A stretch of DNA of 64,000 bases, taken from positions 558,001 to 622,000 of the forward strand of contig NZ_VAWG01000001.1 of NCBI RefSeq assembly GCF_005869875.1, written 5' to 3'. Of this stretch, positions 8,346 to 16,892 are shown one piece after another. A model generated the notes under the pieces. The model made no database searches, was not told the origin of the DNA, and saw nothing but the letters and a program-made list of their open reading frames with translations. Positions within the stretch are counted from its first letter, which is position 1. Each line of letters opens with the position of its first letter. This stretch comes from Paenibacillus pinistramenti. Its GTDB lineage: Bacteria > Bacillota > Bacilli > Paenibacillales > Paenibacillaceae. Made by a program: the position numbers and the translations under genes.

Positions 8346-8420
8346 ACCAGTTCTCCTCCCGGAAAAAGAAGCGCGCCGCACCCGCAGCTTATGAGGGTGC
8401 GGCGTACGGCCGCCTCCTCC

Positions 8421-9665
8421 TTATTTTCCTGCTTCTTCTCCCTGCTCGCTCTGCGCAATCTTATCTTCAACCGTCTTCTGAATCGTCTTCAGGCCTTCGT
8501 CGATGGAGATTTTGCCGCGCACGATATCTCCGGCATAAGTATCCAGCGCTTCCGAAATGTACGGATAATATTCATAGGTGTAAATATGCAGCGACTGAAT
8601 CTCTGTGTCGTCCTTGGTGAAGAAGGACTGCATATATTTTTGATAATCCGGGCTGGAGTTTACGTCTTTACTTGCAACGATCTGGCCGGCTTCAGCCCAC
8701 TTGATGGAGTTCTTGCGGATGAATTCCAGGAAGGCTGCAATCCCCTGCTCCTTCTCGTCGGTCCGGTCCTCTTTGTTAAACATCGTGAACAGGTGAGAGG
8801 AAGCGCGGTTCGTAAATTTGTCCGGAGTCGGCGAATAGACGTTGGTGACGCCAAAATTCAGACCCTCAACCTTGGCGTGTGCCGTAGAGCTCCAAGTTCC
8901 GTCGGTGGAGAACAGCACATTGCCAGACTGGAACATCAAGTAACCGTCTTCCCCGGTCGGTGTCATTAAGCCTGCGTCATTGATTTGCTTCAGGGACTCA
9001 AACACCTGCTTCATCACCGGTGTATCAACGGCTGGCTTGCCGTTATCCTCAATGTCCCCGCCAAAGTTCTGCACTTGAGAGAACACAATCCAGGTCAGCA
9101 GCGCATCGTTGACTACGTAATCCCCTTGCGCCAATTTCCCTTTAAGCGACAGCATTTCGTCAAATGTAACGACGTTGTCGTCCAGGAAGTTCTCAACGTT
9201 ATATTTCTTGAGCAGATCCTTGTTGTAGTACATCACCACGCTGTGGATATCAAGCGGAATCGTGTACTGCATGTTATCAATGTTCCCGACGGACCACGCC
9301 TGCGGGAGATAGTTATCCTGCTTAAGCTCCGGCTGCGCATTCATCACATTGGTCATCGGTTCCAGCAGCCCCTGCTTCACATAGCCCGGCACACGGTCGG
9401 CGTGAATAATCGCAAGGTCCGGTATTCCTTTGCCTGAATTGAGTACGGTAGATAATTTCGTGTACATGTCTGAGGTTACGATGTGCTTGACTTTAATATC
9501 CGGATTGGTGGCATTGTAATCCTTGACCAGCTGATCCATGTAAGCTCCGTCATCCCCGGTAAGCGGCGTCCAAAAGGTAATGGTCTTCTTGCTGCTGCCG
9601 CACCCCGATAATACTGTTGCTGCCACAAAGACAAGCATGATAACAAAACTCAGCTTTTTCTTCAA
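8421..9665 (-). CDS. Sugar ABC transporter solute-binding lipoprotein
   Basis: The 414-residue protein starts with a lipoprotein signal (KKKLSFVIMLVFVAATVLSGC; lipidated Cys at residue 22) and continues as a family 1 extracellular solute-binding protein (ITFWTP start, WSSTAHAK and FTNRASSH regions). It should sit on the outer face of the membrane and deliver a sugar to the permeases at 7467 and 6510. The start is a TTG at 9665 with AGGGGGAG 6 nt upstream; the upstream reading to 9701 has no ribosome site. A promoter lies at 9742-9771. The divergent ArsR-type regulator is the likely repressor. Confidence 0.9.
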   Translation of the reverse strand: MKKKLSFVIMLVFVAATVLSGCGSSKKTITFWTPLTGDDGAYMDQLVKDYNATNPDIKVKHIVTSDMYTKLSTVLNSGKGIPDLAIIHADRVPGYVKQGLLEPMTNVMNAQPELKQDNYLPQAWSVGNIDNMQYTIPLDIHSVVMYYNKDLLKKYNVENFLDDNVVTFDEMLSLKGKLAQGDYVVNDALLTWIVFSQVQNFGGDIEDNGKPAVDTPVMKQVFESLKQINDAGLMTPTGEDGYLMFQSGNVLFSTDGTWSSTAHAKVEGLNFGVTNVYSPTPDKFTNRASSHLFTMFNKEDRTDEKEQGIAAFLEFIRKNSIKWAEAGQIVASKDVNSSPDYQKYMQSFFTKDDTEIQSLHIYTYEYYPYISEALDTYAGDIVRGKISIDEGLKTIQKTVEDKIAQSEQGEEAGK

Positions 9666-9741
9666 CTCGTTCTCCCCCTGATCATTAATTAACAAAAACA
9701 TTAACTAAAGGATGAATTTGTAAAATACTTTTGTCGGGTTC

Positions 9742-9771
9742 AGTATACTTCGGTCTTGAAAGCGGTGTCAA
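9742..9771 (-). promoter_or_regulatory. Promoter of the binding-protein/permease/GH20 operon
   Basis: On the minus strand TTGACA (9771-9766), an 18-bp spacer and TATACT (9747-9742). The -35 box is consensus, and it lies next to the AT-rich repeat block that may be the regulator's operator. Confidence 0.7.
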
Positions 9772-9775
9772 TAAC

Positions 9776-9874
9776 AAATTAATAAAATGAATTGTAAAAT
9801 TAACCACATAATTAATATATTGATTAATTAAAATGCGAATAAACGGTCAATTAAAATGGCGAAATTAATAAAAT
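9776..9874. promoter_or_regulatory. AT-rich repeat block between the divergent promoters (putative ArsR-type operators)
   Basis: AAATTAATAAAAT occurs twice as a perfect 13-bp direct repeat (9776-9788 and 9862-9874, 86 bp apart), with further ATTAAT/TTAATTAA elements between. The block lies between the divergent promoters of the importer and the regulator, as expected for the regulator's binding sites. This is inference from position and repetition only. Confidence 0.45.
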
Positions 9875-9888
9875 TGTTAATTTTGGTA

Positions 9889-9916
9889 TAGACAAACTAA
9901 AGGAATATGTTATGAT
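9889..9916 (+). promoter_or_regulatory. Promoter of the ArsR-type regulator
   Basis: TAGACA (9889-9894), a 16-bp spacer and TATGAT (9911-9916), about 50 bp before the start codon. Confidence 0.6.
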
Positions 9917-9966
9917 CGTTGCAGCAGGCAATACTAGAAACCACCTAGATAATCCTGGAAAATTTA

Positions 9967-10887
9967 TTGAAAGAAGTGACGGCTTTGCAGCTTGAAATTG
10001 ATGATTCCTCGCTTATTGTGTATGAGGCTCTTGCCAGTGAGGTCAGACTCCGGATGATTCAGCTACTCTCCAACAACAAGATGAACATCAAGGAGCTCGC
10101 CGAGGAGCTCCAGCTCAGCAGTCCGATCGTGACGAAGCATGTCCAGAAGCTGGAGGATGCCGGCCTGATCCGCACCGAGAAGATCCCTGGCAAGTCCGGC
10201 CTGCAGAAGGTGTCCATCCTGAAGGTCGATCATATCGAGATCAATTTCCCGAAGAAAATATTCCACTCATTCGCCTCCTACGAAACCTCCGTCCCGATCG
10301 GCCAATATACGGACTTCAGCTTGAAGCCGACCTGCGGGCTGGCCTCGGAGAAGGATTTTATCGGTCCGGTAGATGAACCTAAATATTTCATGGATCCCAA
10401 ACGCGTCGATGCCCAAATTCTCTGGTTCACTCACGGGTTTATTCAGTACCAGGTAGCCAATTACCTGAAGCAGGATGAACAGCTGCAGCAGTTTGAGATC
10501 AGCATGGAGCTGGCCTCCGAATTCCCTTTTGCCAACGATGTATGGCCGTCCGACATTACCTTTACTCTGAACGGGCATGAGCTTGGCTGCTGGACCAGTC
10601 CCGGGGATTTCGCGGATACGCGCGGCAAGCTGAACCCGGATTGGTGGCCGAGCAACCTGAACCAATACGGACTGCTGAAGACCATCCGGATTACCAATCA
10701 CGGAACCTATATGGACGGCGACCTGATGTCGTCCCTGTCAGTGAATGATCTGGATGCCAGCTGTGAGCGCTGGACCTTTCGGATCGAGGCGAAGGAAGAT
10801 GCGGTGAATGCGGGGGGAGTTACGCTGTTCGGCAAGAAATTCGGCAATCATCCCCAGGATATAAATTTTAAAATGTATTATCTTTAA
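9967..10887 (+). CDS. ArsR-type winged-helix regulator with a large C-terminal domain
   Basis: Residues about 15-80 form an ArsR/SmtB winged helix (YEALASEVRLRMIQLL, then the IKELAEELQLSSPIVTKHVQKLEDAGLI recognition region). About 210 further residues form an unassigned C-terminal domain rich in aromatic residues (WPSNLNQYGL, CERWTFRIEA). Ordinary ArsR proteins are about 100 residues long, so the extension is probably a sugar-sensing domain. No metal-binding cysteine motif is visible in the winged helix. The gene is divergent from the GH20-linked ABC operon and probably controls it. The start is uncertain: TTG at 9967, GTG at 9976 and TTG at 9985 are possible and none has a strong ribosome site. 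Confidence 0.75.
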   Translation: MKEVTALQLEIDDSSLIVYEALASEVRLRMIQLLSNNKMNIKELAEELQLSSPIVTKHVQKLEDAGLIRTEKIPGKSGLQKVSILKVDHIEINFPKKIFHSFASYETSVPIGQYTDFSLKPTCGLASEKDFIGPVDEPKYFMDPKRVDAQILWFTHGFIQYQVANYLKQDEQLQQFEISMELASEFPFANDVWPSDITFTLNGHELGCWTSPGDFADTRGKLNPDWWPSNLNQYGLLKTIRITNHGTYMDGDLMSSLSVNDLDASCERWTFRIEAKEDAVNAGGVTLFGKKFGNHPQDINFKMYYL

Positions 10888-10956
10888 TCCGCGGCAGGGC
10901 GGCTCAAACAAGGACTTTTCACATCCAATGCCGCCCCCTCTCCCCAAATATCCCTA

Positions 10957-10986
10957 TTTACAAAATCGAGAAGACGTTGTTATAAT
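10957..10986 (+). promoter_or_regulatory. Promoter of the arabinanase gene
   Basis: TTTACA (10957-10962), an 18-bp spacer and TATAAT (10981-10986). It predicts a leader of about 120 nt that contains the cre box at 11080. Confidence 0.65.
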
Positions 10987-11079
10987 CACCAACGTTACTT
11001 GAAAATAGTTCCACGAAAAGGAGGTTTACGCATAAATCACCAGAAATGGAATCTTTCGATGTCTTTTAGTTTGATAGCT

Positions 11080-11093
11080 TGTAACCGTTTACA
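11080..11093 (+). promoter_or_regulatory. CcpA cre box before the arabinanase gene
   Basis: TGTAACCGTTTACA matches the cre consensus TGWAANCGNTNWCA at every position. It lies about 90 bp downstream of the promoter, where CcpA would act as a roadblock when glucose is present. Confidence 0.75.
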
Positions 11094-11115
11094 TTAAACG
11101 AAAGGAGCATGTCGA

Positions 11116-13665
11116 ATGAAGAAGAAACGCGTCATGAGCATCATTACGTTTTCGCTGTTCAGCACCCTCCTCGTTGTCCCTTCCGTACTAATCGCCGCTA
11201 ACAGCTCGAATTCGAATGGCGCAGCCGCTCAAACGTCCGCAAGCAGCAAGCCCCCTGTTTATCAAGAGGTGTCCGTACACGATCCGTCTATTGTCAAGGC
11301 CGGGGATACCTATTACGTATTCGGCTCGCATATCGAAGCGGCCAAATCCAAGGATCTGATGAGCTGGACACGCTTCACCAACGGGTATACAACGCCGGGT
11401 AATACGCTTTATGGTGACCTGTCCGCCAACCTCAAGGAGTCCTTCGCCTGGGCCGGCGAGAACGATTCGGACAGCAAAGGCGGCTACGCCGTATGGGCGC
11501 CCGATGTGTTCTGGAATAAGGATTACGTGAACAAAGACGGCTCCAAAGGCGCCTACATGATGTATTACAGCGCCTCCTCCACCTATATCCGCTCCGACAT
11601 CGGCTTTGCCGTGTCGAAGAATATCGAAGGCCCTTATACTTACGGCGGCACGGTCGTCTATTCCGGATTTACGCAGAATGACGCCACCGACAAAGACAGC
11701 GTCATCAACAAGAAATGGACAAACACCAATATCAGCAAGCTCATCAGCAGCGGCACCCTGTCCGGCCCGCGTTCGGACTGGTTCAACACTGACGGCTCTT
11801 ACGCCAACCTCACCTACCCTAATGCTATTGATCCCAATCTCTTTTACGATAAAGACGGCAAGCTGCATATGGTTTACGGCTCCTGGTCCGGCGGCATCTT
11901 TGAGCTGGAAATTAACCGGAAGACCGGCCAGCCTGTTTACCCTGGCAAAGACGGCTTAACCTCCGACGGCCGGCTCATTGACCGGTACTTCGGCACTAAA
12001 ATTTCCGGCGGCTACGGCAAATCCGGCGAAGGTCCTTATGTGGTCTACAACAAAAGCACCGGATACTATTATCTCTATGAGACTTACGGCTGGCTGGGCG
12101 CAGACGGCGGTTACAATATGCGGGTCTTCCGCTCCAAGCAGCCTGATGGTCCTTTTGTCGACAGCAAGGGACAAAATGCGGTGCTTCCGGGAGATGTGGA
12201 CAACGCCCTCTACGGCAACAAGCTGATCGGCAACTATCTCTTTGACCGCAAGGTCGGCGATCCGGGCACCGGAACGGGTGTCGGGTATGTATCCCCGGGC
12301 CACAATTCGGTTTTTCAGGATAACACTACTGGACAGTCCTTCCTGGTGTTCCATTCCCGGTTCCCGAATACCGGGGAAATGCATGAGGTCCGCGTCCAAC
12401 AAATCTTCATGAATAAGCAGGGCTGGCCGGTCGTCGCTCCTTACCGGTATGGAGGAGAGACGCTGAGCAAGGTTGACCAGCAGGATGTAACAGGCACCTA
12501 TAAATTTATTAATCACGGAAGCAGCACAAGCGCCGAAATCCAGCTGTCCTCGCTGATCACTCTGGACAAGAACGGCAAAGTATCCGGAGCCGTGTCCGGC
12601 ACCTGGAAGAGCACTGGCCAATATCAGGCTTCCTTGAAGCTGGACGGAGTAACCTACGAGGGCGTATTCGTGCGCCAGTGGGACCCTGTTTCCCAGAAGA
12701 AAATTATGACGTTTACCGCGCTTTCCAAGGACGGCGTGACCGTTTGGGGCAGCAAGCTGCCTAACGAAAGCGACAGCGAAATCGTTGCAGATGTGGTGAA
12801 GGACTTGAATCTGGGTGATACCAGCCAGGTCGTTTCCAGCCTTACCCTTCCGACGGAAGGAAGCCGGAATTCCTCTATCACTTGGCAGTCTTCTAACCCT
12901 GAAGCTATTACGGCAGCCGGTGAAGTTCATCGTCCTGCCTCCGGCTCGGAAGCTGCCAAGGCCGTCTTGACCGCTACCATTACCAAAGGCAAATCATCAT
13001 CCGTCAAAACTTTTGATGTCACCGTTCTGCCTTACGTGGATGCCGAGCTGACCGCCCAGTATTCCTTTGAAAATGATCTGAGTGATTCAACCGGGCTCAA
13101 TGGAGAAGGCACCGTCATCGGCAGCAAAATCGATCAGTCCGGCGGAACGATTACCTATGCAGACGGACATAACGGCAAAGCCGCCGTATTCGACGGCGCG
13201 TCAGGTGTTCTTCTTCCGAAAGGCTTGATCAGCAGCAGCTCTTATTCCGTATCCCTCTGGGTCAAACCGGAACAGCTGACGCTGTATACGACCACCTTCT
13301 TCGGCGCCAAGGACAGCAATAACTGGGTCAGCGTCCTGCCTATGGGCCCATCCTCCAACCAGACTATGGTCTGGTCCGGCAGCGAAACCTGGTATGACGC
13401 GCCTGTCGGCTCCGGCATCAAGACAGATGAATGGACCAATCTGGCCTTCTCCGTCGATCATGGAACCGTTACGGTCTACGTAAACGGAACTGCCAAATTC
13501 ACCGGCAGCAACTTCAAGGACCTGTTCACAGAAAGCGAAGGCACATTTACCCTTGGTGTTAACTGGTGGGATCCGGCGTTCAAAGGCTTGATTGACGAGC
13601 TGAATGTCTATGAAGGCGCCTTGACGCCTCAGCAGGCAGAAGAACTGGCGCAGCAGACGCCGTAA
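11116..13665 (+). CDS. Secreted GH43 endo-alpha-1,5-L-arabinanase with Ig-like and LamG domains
   Basis: The 849-residue protein has a signal peptide (about residues 1-30), a GH43 five-blade propeller (about 45-400), the extra beta domain seen in AbnB-type arabinanases (about 410-555), an Ig-like linker domain (about 560-645) and a C-terminal LamG/concanavalin domain (about 650-845). The expected GH43 catalytic residues are in place: base Asp56 in VHDPS, Asp239 in NAIDPN and acid Glu305 in KSGEGPY. It should cut alpha-1,5-arabinan outside the cell. AAAGGAG lies 8 nt before the ATG. The neighbouring importer (14990-18311) is a candidate for product uptake. The tail domains probably bind polysaccharide. 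Confidence 0.9.
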   Translation: MKKKRVMSIITFSLFSTLLVVPSVLIAANSSNSNGAAAQTSASSKPPVYQEVSVHDPSIVKAGDTYYVFGSHIEAAKSKDLMSWTRFTNGYTTPGNTLYGDLSANLKESFAWAGENDSDSKGGYAVWAPDVFWNKDYVNKDGSKGAYMMYYSASSTYIRSDIGFAVSKNIEGPYTYGGTVVYSGFTQNDATDKDSVINKKWTNTNISKLISSGTLSGPRSDWFNTDGSYANLTYPNAIDPNLFYDKDGKLHMVYGSWSGGIFELEINRKTGQPVYPGKDGLTSDGRLIDRYFGTKISGGYGKSGEGPYVVYNKSTGYYYLYETYGWLGADGGYNMRVFRSKQPDGPFVDSKGQNAVLPGDVDNALYGNKLIGNYLFDRKVGDPGTGTGVGYVSPGHNSVFQDNTTGQSFLVFHSRFPNTGEMHEVRVQQIFMNKQGWPVVAPYRYGGETLSKVDQQDVTGTYKFINHGSSTSAEIQLSSLITLDKNGKVSGAVSGTWKSTGQYQASLKLDGVTYEGVFVRQWDPVSQKKIMTFTALSKDGVTVWGSKLPNESDSEIVADVVKDLNLGDTSQVVSSLTLPTEGSRNSSITWQSSNPEAITAAGEVHRPASGSEAAKAVLTATITKGKSSSVKTFDVTVLPYVDAELTAQYSFENDLSDSTGLNGEGTVIGSKIDQSGGTITYADGHNGKAAVFDGASGVLLPKGLISSSSYSVSLWVKPEQLTLYTTTFFGAKDSNNWVSVLPMGPSSNQTMVWSGSETWYDAPVGSGIKTDEWTNLAFSVDHGTVTVYVNGTAKFTGSNFKDLFTESEGTFTLGVNWWDPAFKGLIDELNVYEGALTPQQAEELAQQTP

Positions 13666-13702
13666 TGATGTAATTACTGCATCTGGCATGCCCTAAAAAA
13701 AA

Positions 13703-13770
13703 GCACCCTTTAGAGCTCCGGCTGACCCTTGCGGGTTACCAGCCGATGACTCTAATAGGGTGCATTTTAT
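13703..13770. terminator. Intrinsic terminator between arabinanase and MDR oxidoreductase genes
   Basis: GCACCCT and AGGGTGC, with a TTAGAG/CTCTAA continuation, form a long stem flanked by A-rich and T-rich tracts. It can serve both convergent genes. Confidence 0.75.
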
Positions 13771-14807
13771 TTTTCTATAACAGGCGGCTTCAGGTTGACG
13801 ATTACCTTTCCTCTGACCCGTCCTTCTCCAAGATACCGCAGCGCCTCGGGCGCTTCGTCCAGGGAATATTGCCGGTCAATCACCGGGACCACTGCGCCTG
13901 CTTCAGCCAGCTCCTTCCACACCTGCTGATCCTTATGGCTGGGCTTATGGATGAGAACCGCCAATTCTTTCTGATGGAGCCGTGCGCTGAGGGGACCTGC
14001 AAGCATAGTCAGCAGGATGCGCGGCATTGGACCGCCAACCATCACATAAGTGCCGCCTGTCTCAAGCGCCCGCTTGATCGCGGAGAGCGGCCGGCTGCCG
14101 ACGACATCCAGGATGACGTCGTACTTTTTGCCGGTTCGGGTAAAATCCGTCTGACGGTAATCGATGACATCGTCCGTGCCCAAGGAACGCAGCAGTTCCA
14201 GCTTGCCTGCGCTGTCCACGCCGGTAACCTCGGCGCCGGTCCATTTTGCATATTGGATGCCCAGTGTCCCGACACCGCCTCCCGCCCCGTTAATCAGAAC
14301 CTTGTGCCCCTTCTTCAGCCGGCCCTTATCGCGCAGCCCCTGTAAAGCAAGTACGCCCGCCTGCGGAATGGCCGCTGCTTGTGCAAAGCTTAGTCCTTCC
14401 GGCTTAGGCGTTAGGGCATCCTTCCGCGCGCATGCAAATTCCGCAAAACCGCCCCATCCGCTGCCGGACAAATCTCCAAATACTTCGTCACCTGGGCGAA
14501 ACCGGCTGACTGCCGATCCCACTGCAGTCACCCTGCCCGAAACGTCTGCCCCCAAGATCGGATAACGCGGTTTGCTCAGCGCCCCCACCCGGTTAACAAA
14601 AGGTTTGCCCCGCAGCAGATCCCAATCCCAGGAATTGACGGAGGCCGCATGGACCTCGATCAGCACCTCATTTTCCTTCGGGACCGGAATTTCGACCTCT
14701 TCCACGCGGAGAACCTCCGGCATGCCGTACGTTTCATAGACCAGCGCCTTCATCCTTGCGGACCTGTGTTGTTCTGGACCTGCGGAAGCTTGTGTCCCTG
14801 CTTTCAT
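13767..14807 (-). CDS. Zinc-independent MDR-family oxidoreductase (quinone reductase-like)
   Basis: The 346-residue protein is a medium-chain dehydrogenase/reductase: GroES-like domain (about 20-140), then a Rossmann fold with the nucleotide-binding INGAGGGVGTLGIQYAK motif near residue 165. The catalytic and structural zinc cysteines of alcohol dehydrogenases are absent, placing it with NADPH quinone oxidoreductases and alkenal reductases. It probably reduces small electrophiles in the cytosol. GGAGGT lies 6 nt before the ATG at 14807; an internal ATG at 14753 is closer to the usual family start. There is no obvious link to the sugar genes around it. Confidence 0.82.
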   Translation of the reverse strand: MKAGTQASAGPEQHRSARMKALVYETYGMPEVLRVEEVEIPVPKENEVLIEVHAASVNSWDWDLLRGKPFVNRVGALSKPRYPILGADVSGRVTAVGSAVSRFRPGDEVFGDLSGSGWGGFAEFACARKDALTPKPEGLSFAQAAAIPQAGVLALQGLRDKGRLKKGHKVLINGAGGGVGTLGIQYAKWTGAEVTGVDSAGKLELLRSLGTDDVIDYRQTDFTRTGKKYDVILDVVGSRPLSAIKRALETGGTYVMVGGPMPRILLTMLAGPLSARLHQKELAVLIHKPSHKDQQVWKELAEAGAVVPVIDRQYSLDEAPEALRYLGEGRVRGKVIVNLKPPVIEK

Positions 14808-14870
14808 CGCCGACCTCCAATTGGTTATAGGGTTTTGGGACTTATACGTGAAGCGGGAGCTTTTGTTTCA

Positions 14871-14901
14871 AAAAATATACCGCCCTAGCTGCTAGGACGG
14901 C
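14871..14901 (-). terminator. Intrinsic terminator of the second ABC importer operon
   Basis: On the minus strand CCGTCCTAG and CTAGGGCGG form a stem with a three-base loop, followed by TATATTTTTT. Confidence 0.8.
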
Positions 14902-14945
14902 ATAATCTATTTTATGTGGTTTGGAAGGCTTCATAACCAATCCGA

Positions 14946-14990
14946 ATCTGAAATAGCCGAAACAACTGAAACAGCCAAACTTGCTGCAGC
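14946..14990. repeat. Degenerate 9-bp tandem repeat at a stop codon
   Basis: Five 9-bp units with plus-strand consensus near AGCCGAAAC (atctgaaat, agccgaaac, aactgaaac, agccaaact, then a weaker unit). The block ends where the permease stop codon begins (14990-14992 on the plus strand). It belongs with the other stop-anchored repeats in this window. Confidence 0.5.
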
Positions 14991-15844
14991 TATTCCTTGA
15001 CGCCGCCCAGCGCCACGCCCGCAATAATGTACCGGGACAGCAGGAAGTATACGATGAACAGTGGCAGCGCCGTCAGCGCGAGGCCCAAATAAATCGAGCC
15101 GAACTCTGTCTTGTAGATGTCACCGCGAAGCAGGCTGACCATGACCGGCATCGTATATTTTTCCTTCTGGGTCAGCAGGATCAGCGGCATGAACAGATTG
15201 TTCCAGTTGCCGACAAAGGCAAAGATGGCTTGTGTCGCTATAGCCGGCATCATCAGCGGCAGGATTATCCGGTTGAAGGTTTTGAACTCACCGGAGCCGT
15301 CTACCCGCGCTGCCTCCACAATCTCTATAGACAGCGTGGCAAGCAGGTATTGGCGCATGAAGAACACCACCGCCGGGGCGGCAATCGCCGGCAGAATCAG
15401 CGGCAGGAAGCTGTTCGTCCAATGCAGCTTATACATGAATTGATAGAACCCGATCGCGCTTGCCTGGGCAGGCACCATCATGACGCACATGATGAAAGTA
15501 AAGAACGGCTGGCGCATTTTCCAGTTATAGGCGACCAGCCCGTAAGCGGTCAAAGAGGAGAAATAAACCGTACAAATGGTAGCGCAGCTCGAGATAATGA
15601 AGGAGTTCAGGAAGCCGCGGACCGGATCAAAGCTTTTATCCAGCAGCACATGCAGGTTGCTCATCAGGTGAGTCGACGGCAGCAGCGAAAGACCGCTTTG
15701 GATTTCCGGTGTAGAACGCGTGGCGTTCACAAACATAATCCAGAAAGGAAGGATGCTGAGCACCGACAGCAGGATGCAGACGATGTAAATGATCGTTTTG
15801 CTGATTCTCCGTCCAGCGATTTCGCTTCTTTGAACTTTTTCCAT
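14990..15844 (-). CDS. Sugar ABC transporter permease, MalG/AraQ type
   Basis: The 284-residue protein has six membrane segments and an EAA loop (EAARVDGSGEFKTFNRIILP). It is the second permease of a CUT1 importer with the genes at 15848 and 16893, separated from the former by only 3 bp. GGGAGGTG lies 6 nt before the ATG. The organisation and the neighbouring arabinanase recall AraNPQ arabino-oligosaccharide importers, but the ligand is inferred only. There is no ATPase gene. A terminator follows at 14871. Confidence 0.92.
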   Translation of the reverse strand: MEKVQRSEIAGRRISKTIIYIVCILLSVLSILPFWIMFVNATRSTPEIQSGLSLLPSTHLMSNLHVLLDKSFDPVRGFLNSFIISSCATICTVYFSSLTAYGLVAYNWKMRQPFFTFIMCVMMVPAQASAIGFYQFMYKLHWTNSFLPLILPAIAAPAVVFFMRQYLLATLSIEIVEAARVDGSGEFKTFNRIILPLMMPAIATQAIFAFVGNWNNLFMPLILLTQKEKYTMPVMVSLLRGDIYKTEFGSIYLGLALTALPLFIVYFLLSRYIIAGVALGGVKE

Positions 15845-15847
15845 GCG

Positions 15848-16825
15848 TTACACCTCCCGCGCAGCTGCTGCTGCAGCTTTTTCACTTTTTAAAATAGCCT
15901 TCTGGGCCTTTCTCATCTTAGCCGCACCACGGTCGCGCATCAGATAGAACAGCAGCCCGGACAGAACCGCCGCGATAACGAACATGATCATGCTCGCTGC
16001 TGCGGCCCGGTTATACATATAACTTCCCTTGAACGCCTGACCGTAGATAAACATGGAGGTTGTCAGTGTTGAATCGTCCGGCCCGCCCGCCAGGAACAGC
16101 TGCGGAATATCGAACATGGTCAAACCGCCGATCATCGAAGTAATCAGGGTATACAGCAGGATGGTCCGCAGGCTTGGCAGCGTAATTCTGAAAAAGATTT
16201 GAAAACCGTTCGCGCCGTCAATCGCCGCAGACTCAAAGAGAGCCGGGTTGATGCCCATAACGCCTGCGATAAGCACGATCATCGTGTTGCCGTACCACAT
16301 CCAGAACTGAATGAACGCTACGATGCCTCGGGCTGTTGTCTTATCCTGCAGAAAATAAACCGGAGCATCAATCCATCCCAGCTGCTGAAACAGGCTGTTT
16401 ATTGGCCCCATGGGATAGGCAAACAAAGAACTGAAAAGCACCGCGATGGTACTCGCAGTGATAATATTCGGCATATAGAGCAGAACCTTAAACACGCCTT
16501 GTCCTTTGATGTTCAGACGCCGGTTTGTGAACCAGGCCGTTAGCAGGAGGGCAAGGACGATTTGAGGGATAAAGTTCACAATCCAGAGAATTCCGGTATT
16601 GATCAGCGACTTTCTGAAGGAAGGATTGTCAAACAGCAGATCCTTAAAATTTTGAAAAGGGTTATCCAGGATGTGGATCGGTTTCGGAATTAAGCCTTTC
16701 ATATCCGTAAATCCAATGACTGCAGTGTATAAAATGGGATACAGCGAGAAAATCAGAAATGCAAGGACAAATGGCAGGGTAAAAATGTAGCCGTACTTTG
16801 AATAGTTGACACCCTTGCGGCGCAT
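15848..16825 (-). CDS. Sugar ABC transporter permease, MalF/AraP type
   Basis: The 325-residue protein has six membrane segments and an EAA loop (ESAAIDGANGFQIFFRITLP). The C-terminal 30 residues are a Lys/Ala-rich cytoplasmic tail. It pairs with the permease at 14990. GAGGTG precedes the ATG, 67 bp after the binding-protein gene. Confidence 0.92.
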   Translation of the reverse strand: MRRKGVNYSKYGYIFTLPFVLAFLIFSLYPILYTAVIGFTDMKGLIPKPIHILDNPFQNFKDLLFDNPSFRKSLINTGILWIVNFIPQIVLALLLTAWFTNRRLNIKGQGVFKVLLYMPNIITASTIAVLFSSLFAYPMGPINSLFQQLGWIDAPVYFLQDKTTARGIVAFIQFWMWYGNTMIVLIAGVMGINPALFESAAIDGANGFQIFFRITLPSLRTILLYTLITSMIGGLTMFDIPQLFLAGGPDDSTLTTSMFIYGQAFKGSYMYNRAAAASMIMFVIAAVLSGLLFYLMRDRGAAKMRKAQKAILKSEKAAAAAAREV

Positions 16826-16892
16826 GCTCTCACCTCATCTATGGATTTGAAGGGGCGGGAAATTTCGCCCGCCCCTTCTGTTCCTTCTTTCC

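Noticed and set aside
7497-8969. Long plus-strand open frame of 490 codons opposite the permease and binding-protein genes
   Set aside because: It lies antisense to clearly functional ABC genes, has an Arg/His/Gln-rich composition typical of antisense shadows, and no recognisable domain.
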